From: Berberis thunbergii
Lineage: Eukaryota; Streptophyta; Magnoliopsida; Ranunculales; Berberidaceae
DNA: 64,000 bases
Assembly (NCBI GenBank): GCA_003290165.1
Contig: QNQO01005788.1
Coordinates: 166,859 to 230,858, forward strand
Reading direction: 5' to 3'
The translations under genes and the position numbers were made by a program. Of the stretch, positions 12,507 through 22,711 are shown in pieces. Each line of letters opens with the position of its first letter. The stretch's first letter is position 1. A model generated the notes under the pieces. The model ran no database searches. It was not told the origin of the DNA and worked only from the letters and a program-made list of their open reading frames with translations.

Positions 12507-13706
12507 GGCAGCGACTACTCCACACCAGCACTTCCTCTTTCTCACACCACCATTGAGTTTTTTCTTACTTACTCACACCACCAATAGATATGCATAACTT
12601 AACAGAGAAACCAAACTCAAAATAAAAAAAAAATGCAAAATAGGGTAACATTCAACCAATTTAAACACTCAATTGACACCAATTATCAAGCTCATCAAAC
12701 ATGAAAGTTGTAGTACTATGAATTATCTAATAAACACAACTTGAATCACTTGAAAATGTTTTGAAATGAGAAAGTTATGATTATTTTACAAAATTCGCTA
12801 ATCGTCTTGCAATGAAAATGGGATAGTGTCCCTGACTTTCGAATAACTTATATGCTCAATCAAGATCGATTCTCAATCTAATCCAAACACAAATATTGTA
12901 GTAATCTAAGTTATCTAATAAACACAACTTGAATCACTTGAAAATGTTTTGAAATGAGAAGTTATGGTCATTTTACTAAAGTCATGCAAATTTGTCTTGC
13001 GATTAAAACGGGATAGTGTTCCTGAATTCAGCCAACTTATGTGCTTGATTGAGACCGATTCTCAAGTTGATCAAATCACAAATATTGTGGTGCTCTGATT
13101 TATTTAATAAATACAACTTGAATCACTTGAAAATGTTTTGAAATAAGCAAGTTGTGGTCATTTTACTAAAGTCGTGCAAATCTGTCCAAAAATATTTGTT
13201 GATTCATGTTCACCCGAAACTCTGCAAGTCGCATTGTTCTGGGCAAATAGGAAATTTCAGCAAATTTTTTACTGTTCGCCCAGATCAATATTTTTTTGTG
13301 ATTTCTGAAATTTTTTTTGAAGTTTACTTTGTTTTTGAGATTCAAAATTTTTCTGAAGTTTCCGTGAGATTACTTTGTTTTCCTGAAAAAAATTTGGGAG
13401 GTTGCAATTTGGGATTCGATTTTTAAGGGTTTCGATTATGAGGGAGAGGGAAGAGATTGATTTTGATTTTGCAAGAGATTTGAATGTGGGGAGAGATTTG
13501 CAAGAAATTTGAATGTGGGAGATGGAAGAGATTCGAATGGGGCGGGAGGAATAGAGTTTCAAGTTGAATGGGGAGGGGGGAAATGTTGATTTTTTGTTTA
13601 TATAGGTGTTGTGGGAAAATATGGTGGTGTGAGAAAGAATGTAGGTGGTGTGGGAGAGTATAATGATGTGAGAAGGAGAAAATGGTGGTGTGGAGTAGCC
13701 GTTGCC
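12507..13706. mobile_element. Mutator-like MITE with 9-bp TSD
   Basis: A 1,200-bp non-autonomous element inserted in LTR copy B. The flanks carry an exact 9-bp duplication TTTCTTATT (12498-12506 and 13707-13715), the hallmark of Mutator-like transposition. The ends are inverted: GGCAGCGACTACTCCACACC on the left, and GGCAACGGCTACTCCACACC as the complement of the right end. Copy A of the LTR shows the empty site. Internally three tandem units of about 188 bp (12720-13190) precede a purine-rich right part. Frames 13154-13426 and 13269-13823 run through it but resemble no protein. Confidence 0.85.
12720..13190. repeat. Tandem repeat, about 188-bp period, 2.5 copies, inside MITE
   Basis: The core ACAACTTGAATCACTTGAAA recurs at about 12735, 12923 and 13112, each followed by a similar AGTTATGRTCATTTTACTAAA stretch. 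The units are diverged by substitutions and small indels. They lie entirely within the Mutator-like MITE. Confidence 0.8.
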
Positions 13707-14634
13707 TTTCTTATTGGTGTATGTTATTTTTTGTAGGTTGCAGTAGCAGAATTCCAAATTATAAGCTAAAAAGTACAAATTGGCTTGAATTAAGAAGGCT
13801 TGTGGTGAAAGAAAATTGCACAAACAAGGAAACCTAGAGAAAACATCTACAAAGGGAACAATGCCTGGCTCTCAAAAGATCACCCTCGTTCGCAACCTTC
13901 GCACTAGCCTTCATTCATCATCTTTAACCCCGCTCGCAACTTCACAGTCACCATCGCCACCACCTTTCTCCTTGCAACTACCCCAATGGTCTCGTCGTCT
14001 CCGTGCATCTCTCTTACTGTCAGCTCGTAATTCAGCCCATCACCATCACCTTCATCCACCGTAGCCACACATAGACACACCATAGTTCGATCAAAAGAAA
14101 TTGACAACCTATCTCCTCTTTCGCTTTCCATCCAATCACAACCACATGTAATAACACTGTCGTCATCCACTTTTTCGCCACCAACTGCTCTCTTTATTGC
14201 TACCCTCTCTCGTCGATCATCGCTGCCATGCACATATCTCTTGCTCACCTTCTTCAGTCATAAAACACACACACACAGATCACAGATCTGAAGAAGAGGA
14301 GTGGTTGTCATTTTCTTGTCACTATCCACACCACACGATGCACTCACCACCACCACGCGCATGCGACAATTTTTATATCTCTCATCCCTTCTTTTTTCTA
14401 TTTTAGATTCATATGTTAATATGTTTAGCTAAATCTCTTTTTACTAGGGGTGGGCTCGGGATGGGATGGGACAGGACAAACCTCATCCCTATCCCATCCC
14501 ATACATTTGGGATCGTGACGAGACATGATAGACTTCATCCCTACCTCGTCCCATCCTAAACGAATGAAGAATACAAAAGAATTTAATCACACATTGCTCA
14601 CATACCAATAATGTCAAATTTATGTACATATAAC

Positions 14635-15732
14635 TATGGATGACAATGGGGTGGATTGGTAAGGATCTAGGCAAATCCATCCCTACCTCACTAAAAATCA
14701 CGGATCCCCGAATCCGCCCTGAATATCCGTTAATACGATTTTTTTAAAAACCATCTCCAATCCGGAGGGATTTATGGATATCCGCCCCACCCGAATATCC
14801 GTTTAAAAAACCTCCATTTACTATAACATCAGATTCACAGAACATAATCATTCAAATTATACTTGATACACTAGAACATCAGATTCACATTCATTAAAAA
14901 AAATTAGATCCATTAAAGTTTTTTACTAAAACCAAGATCTTGACAAATTCTTGATTGAAGATTAATTGTGGTTGATTTGGATGATGACGGATCTATGATG
15001 GAGAGATCTGACGATGATGATGATGACAGATCTGTGAAGGAGATGAGTTCTGAAGACAATGATGATGAAAAATCTGTGATGGATAGGAGATATGACGACA
15101 GTGATGATGACAGATCTGTGATGCAGATGAGATCCGACGACAATGATGATGACAAATCTGTGACGGAGATAAGATCTGACGACGATGATGATGATGATGA
15201 TGATGATGATGACAGATTTGTGAAGGAGAGGAAATCTGCGATAAAGGAGATCTAACGACGATGATGATGACGGATATGTGATGGAGCCCTGTGATGATGA
15301 AGAAGACGAAGATCTGTGATGAAAAATAAGAATATCCGTGATGAAGAAGAAGATTTGTCACGTAGAAAAAGAAGAAGATCTGGGAAAAAGAATAAGAAGA
15401 AGATTTGTAATGAAGAAGAAAAAATTTGTGACGAAGAAGTTATTATTGTTTGACTCTACATGCACTTGTGGAGAGGTGAAGTCATGTGCTCTTTGGGTTT
15501 AACTATTATAAATGAGAAACAAGTTTTGGGAAACTGATTATTTATTTATAATTAGATTATGTTACCAAGATTAGCCTGACAAGGTGGGAAGTCTTAGGTA
15601 GGGCGGATGTGGTTAAATCCGTATCCGCCCCAAATTTGGGACGGATACAGTTTGGATCTCCGAATCCACCCCGAAATCCATTAAGATAAGCTCAAATCCG
15701 TACCAAATGGTTCCGCCTCACTGCCATCCCTA
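14635..15732. mobile_element. Small hAT derivative, related to the 2474-7098 element
   Basis: A 1.1-kb element nested in the preceding hAT. The flanking 8-bp duplications are CATATAAC (14627-14634) and CATAGAAC (15733-15740), with one mismatch. The ends are TATGGATGACAATGGGGTGG and, as the complement of the right end, TAGGGATGGCAGTGAGGCGG. Its left subterminal sequence (GGCAAATCC, ATCCCCGAAT, TATCCGTT, TTTTTTAAAAACCAT) matches in order the inverted right end of the large hAT at 7000-7098, so both belong to one family. It lacks a transposase and is filled by an acidic-coding minisatellite. Confidence 0.8.
14975..15300 (+). repeat. GAT-rich minisatellite, unit about 48 bp
   Basis: About five diverged units, each combining a GATGATGAC run with a (G)ATCTGTGA(T/A)GGAGAT block. 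The + frame 14968-15255 reads as an aspartate-rich repeat (DDDDRSVKEM-like units) purely because GAT is repeated. The matching minus frame is a serine/histidine-rich shadow. I read it as repeat expansion within the small hAT and not as a gene. Confidence 0.75.
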
Positions 15733-17067
15733 CATAGAACTATCATTGTAACAATATTAAATGTCATGTAAAATTTATGGTCCAATGAACTTACAATTTT
15801 TTTTTTAATGTAAAACATCATTTGTGTGATACACTAACCAATAGTTGTACATATAAGTCATAATGCAAAACTAAAACAAGCCATCATTTGGCTTTAATGT
15901 CTTAAAAAATAATTGTCCTATAACCAATCTAAAATGTGAAAAAGTAAAAAAATTTCATGGGTTCTATTTGACCTAAAATATCCAAACTTAAGTTTTATCT
16001 AAACAAAAAGTACCAAATCAAGCGAATTTTCAAATATTAGATGTTTTGATTTAATTTAAACACATCCTAAACTTTCCTTTAGAAGAATAGTTTGATTAAA
16101 ATTAATAATAATAAATATTAAATAAATAAGTTCGGGACGGGATGGGATGGGATGGACGAAAATCTCTATCCCGATCCTATCCCATTTTAGATTGGGATGG
16201 GACAGGATGAGTTTGATCAATCCCAAAAGGACCCAAAAAAATCGGGATGAGATGCCCCTACTTTTTACCTAGTAGTGAATTCGAAGTCCCGAATATGTGT
16301 TTATGGATTAATTAGATTCAATCTTTCATTGTTAATAACTGAATGTGTTTTACTTAACTGCTTTATAGAGATATCTTTGTTTGTTTGTTAAGGTGGCCAA
16401 CTTAGTAAGCGTGCTAGGATTTGGTACTAGAGTATAGGAGAGTTTCACCTAATAGTTATGATCTTGTATTCACAAGTAGTAAATACCAAGGAATGTTGGT
16501 AAGGTTAAGATAAACCTAGGTTAAGAACACGATGATGTTCATACTTGTAATTGTTTAGTCAATGCTCATATTTTTTTATAGAACTTAATGATATTGGATT
16601 GTTTATCTAACTTGTGATTCCTTATTAAATAGCATGAAAAGAATAGTTTGAAAGTGATGTTGAGTTTAATTCAATGAATTTGGGAAAATAATAACATTAA
16701 TGCAGTGCGGTCATGGTTAATCTTGAACATTGTCATTTACGACTTAGTAAAGAAATTGTTGGAGCTTAGTTCATGAGCACATGTTTGGCGTGTGAAGATA
16801 AATCCCTTAGCTAATTTCTCATCATCTACTTCCCTTAAGTTTTATTATTCTTACATTAATCTTCTTAGTAATTTTCTTAGTTTAAAATTAGAAAACCCAA
16901 TCTCCATCATTTCCTTATTTAGTTTGTTAGTTGTCTTTTATTTACCCTTAGTGTTAGTTAGCAAGCCCTCTAATCCTCGGTTTTTTAGAACGATCCATAC
17001 TTATTATTTACTACAACTACAAAATGGGGTATTAAGTTGTGTGCTAGTAAAATAGTGCATCAATTTT

Positions 17068-17085
17068 TGGCATTGTTGCTGAGGA
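17068..17085 (+). other. Primer binding site, tRNA-Asp type
   Basis: TGGCATTGTTGCTGAGGA lies five bases after the end of LTR copy B. It differs by a few transitions from TGGCGCCGTTGCCGGGGA, the complement of the 3' end of plant tRNA-Asp, the primer used by Athila/Tat gypsy elements. The changes are C-to-T or G-to-A, as expected for methylated DNA decay. Confidence 0.75.
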
Positions 17086-17199
17086 TTAGTAAAATTGCTA
17101 ATTACTTTATTAATTCTTATTTTTATTTTACTTCATTAATTTTATAAAAAAAAAACCTAATATTTTCATTTCTTCTGTCTTAATTTCAGGTACTAGTTC

Positions 17200-18645
17200 A
17201 TGTGCAATAGGAGATCTAGTGAGAACCTATTAGAGTATGATCTGGAGCCTGAGAAAACCTTTAGGAAAATAAGGAGAGAAACAAAAGAATCCCAAATGTC
17301 CAACTCTGAATCTGAATCAAAAGAGCTTGACATGGCAGACAACAGGTTTATTAAGGAACTTTCGATGTCCACCTTGGACAATTTTGTGCCCCTATGCATT
17401 TAGAATCCAATAGCAGCACATAACAATATATAGTCATTTGAGTTTCAATCTAGTTTGCTTCACCATATTTCGAAGTACCATGGCCTTTCTATGGAGGATC
17501 TGAATAAGCATCTCAATGAATTTGATGTTATATGCTTCAGTATGACAACAATCACTGTGGATGAGAACATCCTGAAGTTGTGAGCCTTTCGATTTTCTCT
17601 GGCTGATAAGGCTAAGGATTGGCTCTATGAACTACTTTCCGGAATAGTATACCCTGAGAAAACATGAAGAAGGTGTTTCTAGAAAAATTCTTTCCAACTT
17701 CAAGAATCATCTTGTTGAGGAAGAAAAACAGTGGTATTCAGTAGGGTCCAGGAGAACCATATCCGACAAACTATGTTCATTTCAAAACTCTCATAGCTTC
17801 ATGTTCGTAGCACCAGATGAAGGAGGAGCTCCTGATTCAGTATTTTTATGAAGGATTTCTTCCTCTTGAGCAACATATTTTAGATGTAGCAAGATGATGA
17901 GCTTTAGTTGATAAAACCCTAGCAACAACAAAGACCTTGATTGCAAATCGAGCCTTGAACGCCCAACAATATGAAGGAATTGAAGAGCCTTCATGCCAAG
18001 TCCATGAAGTAAGTACTAATTTTAATTTAGAAGCTCAAATTGCTACTCTTACTTCACTTGTGTTTCGGGTTCTGGGAAAGCCAAATGTGTTAGGATTTGC
18101 ACAAGTTTGTGGGGTGTGTACTATGTTGGGACATGCATCTGATCAATGTCCTCAGCTAATTGAGAATGGCGGTTGGAAGAGTGTCAATTCTGTGGTTTTC
18201 AAGGGTAGAATCACCATAAGAATAACATTTTTTCTAACACTTATAACGAAGGTTCGAAAAATCATCCCAGCTTTCGATAGAAGAATTCATAACAGCCTCA
18301 GCAACAAGCCTATACTAGGTCACCCCCTGGTTTCTTCCAGAGGTTGCAAGAACCACCTCAGCAAGATTCAAGTACGTCACCTAATTATGATGAAATTCTT
18401 CAACAATTAACTGTTTCCCATGCTTCTTTGGTTCAGAGACAACAAAACCAAGAAAATGACATAATAGATTTGAAGCTACAGATGGGACAGTTTGTGAGGA
18501 AGACAAATTTCCTAGTTCTACCATTCAAAATTCAAAAGGAAGGTTTGAAATTGCAAAAGCCATTGGACTGAGCAGTGGTAAGAAAATTGAGAATGAGTAG
18601 ACAACACCTAAATGGAGCCTGAACTTGGAAGCAAAAGCTAATGGT
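17200..18645 (+). pseudogene. Gypsy (Athila/Tat-type) gag remnant
   Basis: A broken gag of the second internal region. Recognisable pieces are MADNRFIKELSMSTLDNFVPLCI (17332-17400), a retrotrans_gag core with KYHGLSMEDLNKHLNEF (about 17470-17525), RFSLADKAKDWLYELL (about 17590-17640) and EKFFPTSRI (about 17683-17710). These are followed by LIQYFYEGFLPLEQ (about 17830-17875), a CCHC-like knuckle CGVCTMLGHASDQC (about 18108-18150), and a glutamine-rich tail with QLTVSHASLVQRQQNQEND (about 18405-18463). Several stops (for example at 17401 and 17581) and frameshifts are present. The first internal region has lost gag completely. Confidence 0.8.
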
Positions 18646-18972
18646 CAAGGTAGAGGAGAAGGATCCAACCACAACATCAGCCAAACAGAGCTAACCAAAG
18701 CCAAATCCTAGCAATCCTTTCCCACAATTGAAACACCAAAACATCAAGGTCAAAAGGTGAGTATTTCATATTCGATTTCTGTTGATCATTATTTGTCTTT
18801 TCTATTTTTCCTGTGCAGATTTGCCAAGTCTAAGAAAGATGAGTAGGAGAAGGAAATCTTGGAAACCTTCCGGAAAGTCCAAATTAACATTTTGTTTCTT
18901 GATGCTATTAAGCAAATACCTTAGTATGAATTTTTTTGAAGGAGCTTTATACCACAAAAAGAAGATTTCAAG

Positions 18973-19645
18973 ATGGAGAAAGTGGTAAGGATGAGTGAGA
19001 ATGTTTTTACAGTTCTTCAGAGAAAATTGTCACCTAAGTGTAAGGATTTGGGAAGTTTTACTATCCCCTGTGTAATCGATAATACCAAAATTGAACATGT
19101 GATGTTAGACTTAAGTGCTTCCGTTAATGTTATGTCATATTTTGTTTATCGCTCCAAGAATCTCAGTGAACTTAAAAATTATGATGTTATTATTCAATTA
19201 GCTAATAATTCAAATGCATATCCTCGAGGTTTGCTGGAAGATGTTTTGGTGCAGGTTAACCATTTAATCTGTCCGGTGGATTCTGTGTTCTCGAGATGGA
19301 TGATTCGACATTTTCAGCACCTTTGCCTCTTCTTTTATGGTGTCCCTTCGTGATAACGGCAAGGGCAAAGATTGATGTGTATGCAGGGAAATTGACTATG
19401 GAGTTTGATGGTGATGTGATTGGCTTCAACATTTTTGAAACCATGGGGTATCCTACTGATAATCATTTTTGTTTCTCTATTAACATAATTGACAATTTGA
19501 CCCAAAAATTATTAAACGTTCAGAACAAGGATAAACTTGAGACCACCATCACTACTGCCAATAGATATGAGAACAGTGGAGTTCTATGACACAAATAAGT
19601 GTAAGAAATTTCAATTGAATAAGCTTGAAGAGATTCTGAATGAAG
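18973..19645 (+). pseudogene. Gypsy protease remnant, second copy
   Basis: Collinear with 9215-9895. It carries MLDLSAS at the active site (glycine after LDL replaced by serine), PRGLLEDVLVQV and [15 protein letters not shown] frameshift near 19286 splits it into two frames (18973-19353 and 19296-19589). It ends in the integrase-tail start (ISIE then AGCTTGAAGAGATT), showing the same loss of RT/RH/IN core as copy one. Then at about 19646-19649 (CATA) it jumps into the middle of an LTR. Confidence 0.75.
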
Positions 19646-20719
19646 CATAAATCTCTTGCACACCTTATTTAGTCACAGAACACATACAGATCGCAGATCT
19701 GAAGAAGAGGAAAGGTTGTCATTCGCTTGCCGCTACACCACCACGTGCAGGCGATAATGTTTTATATTTCTCATCCCTTCTCTTATCTTTTTAACTTCAT
19801 ATTTTATTATATATTGCTATCAAATGATTAATATGTCTAGCTAAATGCCTTTGTAGCTAGGGATGAATTTGAAACCCCGAACATGTTTTTAAGGATTATT
19901 TAGATTCAATATTTCATTGCTAATGGCAAGACAACTCAACGGTTAGAGCTTGGCGGATGGTACTAGATCATGGGTTCAAACTCAGCTTGCGGCATCTTTA
20001 TGGGTTCTGGGATCCTATAAAAACCCTGCTTGCCTTTCAAAAAGAATATATATATATATATATTTCATTATTTATAGAGAACTTATCTTTGTATATGTCT
20101 GTTAAGGTGGCCAACTTAGTAAGCATGCTAGGATTTGGTGCTAGAGTATATGAGAGTTTCACCTAATTGTTATAATCTTATATTCACAAGTAGTAAATAT
20201 GAAAGAACCTTAGTAAGGTTAAGTAAAAACCTAAGCTCATATTTTCTATAAAACTTAATGATCATGGATTATTTATTTAACTTGCAATTTCTGATTAGAT
20301 AGTATGAAAATAATAGTTTGAAAGCGACACTGAGTTTAATTCAACGAATTTGGAAAAATAATAAGGTTAATGCAGTGCGGTCACGGTTAATCTTTAGCAT
20401 TGTTATTCACGATTTAGTAAAGAAATTATTGGAGTTTACTTCATAAGCATGTGGAGATAAAACCCTTAGCTAATTTCTCATCTTCTACTTCACTTAAGTT
20501 TTTATTATTCTTAAATTAATCTTCTTAGTAATTCTCTTAGTTTACAATAAGAAAAATCCAATCCCCAACATTTCCTTGTTTAGTTTATTAGTTGTCTTTT
20601 ATTTACCCTTAGTGTTAGTTAACAAACCCTCTAATCCTTGATTTAGAATGATCCCTACTTATTCTTTATTACGACTACAAAGCAGGATATTAAGTTGTGT
20701 GCTAGTAAATAGTTCATCA
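19646..20719 (+). repeat. LTR copy C (3'), 5'-truncated, carrying a SINE
   Basis: Starts inside the LTR (AAATCTCTTGCACACC, matching about 8570 in copy A and 14230 in copy B). It continues through GGCCAACTTAGTAAGCATGC (about 20108) to the terminal TTCATCA at 20719, which abuts the outer duplication ACCCT. It lacks the 5' part of the LTR. A 136-bp tRNA-derived SINE interrupts it. Confidence 0.8.
19925..20060 (+). mobile_element. tRNA-derived SINE with short TA tail
   Basis: A 136-bp insertion in LTR copy C. The head looks like a tRNA with an A-box-like stretch (GGCAAGACAACTCAACGG) and a good B box GGTTCAAACTC (19973-19983). It ends in a TATATA run. The flanks share TATTTCATT (about 19910 and 20061). 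Copies A and B of the LTR have the uninterrupted sequence CAATATTTCATTGTTAATAA or a close variant, giving the empty site. Confidence 0.7.
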
Positions 20720-21665
20720 ACCCTAAAACATCTCAATGTGATTGCGAGATATGGAGAATGCTACATCGTTAGGCAATTGGAATCAATTACCTAATGCATT
20801 TAATGATGCAACTAAAATAACAAAGTCTAATGTGCCTGTTATAAATGCAACACTCAAATTTATGTCCCTGAATGACAAACTTCAAATAAGCCAGCTAATG
20901 CATCTGTTGCACACCAAAAGCCTGGAAGACCTATGGGTTCCAAAGATTCAATTCTCAGAAAATGAGAATTAGTAAAAATTCATGTCTTGATGCTCCCGAA
21001 TAAGAAATTCTTGAAACTCTTGCCGAAGTTGTACAAGCTCCAGAAGCATTACCTAACGCTCATGAAGATATTCTGTTTAAAAAAAATCAAATTTCTCCAT
21101 AACCCCATAAGTGGTTAGTCATATACCTGAAGTGATTCAAAAAGCCTCCGAAGAGGTTCAAGTACCTGATATAATTAGATTTCAATATACTCAGGAGAAA
21201 TGTGAAATTCAAATGTAATGGTCATCGATGACATATTTATGTACATGGTAGCTACCAAAATATCAAAGGGTGTTGATATTTATAATGATATTGAATCGTG
21301 TAGCATCTAAGAATGTCGACAAAGAAATGATTTGCTAAAATGGAAAGATGATATCCAAGCGCAATTGGATTATCTTGAGAAACATGGGGTAGTTGGACCA
21401 ATAGTACAAACACCTAAACATGCAAAGCGTATTGGTTTCAAATGAGTGTTGGTAAGAAAACAAAATGAGAAAAACGAAATTGTAAGATATAAAGACTAAT
21501 GGCGCAAAGGTTCCTACTGAAACCAGACATTGATTTTGATGAAACATATTCCCCGCTTATGGATATAACTACATTCCTATATTTAATTAGTCTTGTAGTT
21601 TCTAAAAACTTGATGTGAGACTGAATGTCGTTATTGCTTATTTATATGGCCTTCTCCAAATACTT
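20720..21665 (+). pseudogene. Ty1/copia linker and RT N-terminus remnant
   Basis: Continuation of the copia polyprotein after the gypsy insertion. The linker region has NAFNDATKITKSNVPVINA (about 20796-20851). Around 21310-21500 the start of the RVT_2 reverse transcriptase is visible: a stretch resembling KWKDDIQAQLDYLEK, then VVGPIVQTPKHAKRIG, then VRKQNEKNEIVRYK, then YSPLMDITTF-like residues. Many stops are present. Similarity fades after about 21660 and no RT active site, RNase H or 3' LTR could be found. Confidence 0.7.
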
Positions 21666-22600
21666 ATGATCCTCAACATAACTCCATGAAGGTCAAGTCC
21701 TTCCCCATATAAGAAATGACTGACACAAATTGTAGCTACCATAGAAAGCACTGAAAAGACAATAAGGAGAACGTAGAACACAATCTCTACTACAATAAAT
21801 AGTAAAACATGTTCTATGATTTCGAGGAGTAGATAGGGCCTGTTGGATCTGTGGTTACTAATGACAACGTGTCCTTTGTGAAATAAGCGAATAATGATTT
21901 TGAGGTGTAGAAGTTAGCTATAGGTAGAAAGGAAAAAGGGATGAGAGTGAAGAAGGTGATGGAGAACAGGAGCTTTTGAAATTTGATTCCTATGAGAAAT
22001 TTTCTGGCTTTCCTTTAAAGTTCCTATAACACTTGGCATTTTAGGGGATTCCTTGGCCATATTTTGATTTCTCTTGGTTTAATTCATTTTCATTGGAGCT
22101 AAATAAAATATTTTATGTATGCTTGTTGTGTTAGTATTCAGTAAATCATGGTTCATTGACATGTTCTTATTAGAACAATTCAGTAGAAAATGTTGGTAAT
22201 TCTTGTATGTGGATATGGTCCTCGACAGAGAGCAGAAAAAGAGAGAAGGAAACAAGACTTACACAAGTCAATTCACTAGTTATTTATTCGTTTACTTATT
22301 TTTGGAATTGTAAATGTGGCGGGGTTGATAAATCTGGTTCCTGACATCTTTTAATATAAAAACTTGTTGGTTTTATTATAGGTATAGACATCTAATTGGG
22401 TTCTGAACAAGTAAAGAATAAGTGAATCAAAGAAGGAGCCATGATCACAATGGTTGATCCAACCAAAATTTTGGACAATTGACTTGTAAGAAAACATGGT
22501 TTTGGATGGTGGAATAAAGATGGTGATGCCATTATTGCAGAGCTGTATTCCAAGAACTCTTCATATTGCAGACCAAACAATAAATCTCATGTAATATACT
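21666..22600. other. Unassigned sequence between copia debris and CAS
   Basis: About 930 bases without a recognisable coding region. The left part is probably further copia debris. The right part (about 22380-22600) lies downstream of the CAS stop codon and could hold its 3' flanking sequence. The frames 21335-21547 and 22392-22580 on the minus strand show no family features. Confidence 0.4.
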
Positions 22601-22711
22601 GAAATTGGAATCCAACGATCTGTCACTCATTCCTCAAAGAATTACAACAAACAACACATTAAGAATGCAGGGTTACAGCATTCTTCTAGTAATTAATCCT
22701 AAAAAAGGCCA

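Larger units (their letters stand above)
14445..16260. mobile_element. hAT element (non-autonomous) with 8-bp TSD
   Basis: Inserted in LTR copy B with an exact 8-bp duplication CTTTTTAC (14437-14444 and 16261-16268). It begins TAGGGGTGGG and ends ATGCCCCTA, with subterminal GGGATGGGA runs in opposite orientations at the two ends (14457-14475 and 16140-16205). No transposase is visible. It is itself split by the smaller hAT at 14635-15732. Without that insert about 710 bp remains, so it is MITE-like. Confidence 0.8.
12452..17062 (+). repeat. LTR copy B (middle), about 1.58 kb once nested inserts are removed
   Basis: Starts TGATAAGAATA right after the PPT and ends GTGCATCA five bases before the tRNA-Asp-type PBS. 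The apparent length of 4.6 kb includes a 1.2-kb MITE (12507-13706) and a 1.8-kb hAT (14445-16260). Without these and their duplications about 1.58 kb remains, collinear with copies A and C. It is the only full-length LTR of the composite and serves both as the 3' LTR of the first internal region and the 5' LTR of the second. Confidence 0.8.
7975..20719 (+). mobile_element. Ty3/gypsy (Athila/Tat-type) composite, LTR-I-LTR-I-LTR
   Basis: A 12.7-kb insertion flanked by a near-perfect 5-bp duplication (ACCAT 7970-7974; ACCCT 20720-20724). Removing it restores copia coding sequence (SHLDP then QCE). It contains three LTR copies (7975-8908, 12452-17062 and about 19646-20719) and two internal regions in tandem. 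Lineage evidence: a PBS complementary to the 3' end of tRNA-Asp, an Athila/Tat-style gag and retropepsin, an integrase tail with RLKPYF, the post-pol 'lengthy 3' leader' with a TTGAGGACAATGTT motif, and a PPT TGTGGGGGATT. Neither internal region has RT, RNase H or an integrase core. One outer duplication around three LTRs implies unequal recombination between related copies after insertion. Confidence 0.85.

Noticed and set aside
13269..13823. 184-codon minus-strand frame
   Set aside because: It runs from the Mutator-like MITE across its boundary into LTR sequence, has low-complexity Ser/His content and no counterpart in LTR copy A.
14968..15361. Open frames coding acidic (plus) and Ser/His-rich (minus) proteins
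   Set aside because: Both arise from one GAT minisatellite inside a hAT derivative. There is no independent sign of coding.
12452..17062. A single LTR of 4.6 kb
   Set aside because: Two nested elements with exact duplications account for about 3 kb; the real LTR is about 1.58 kb.
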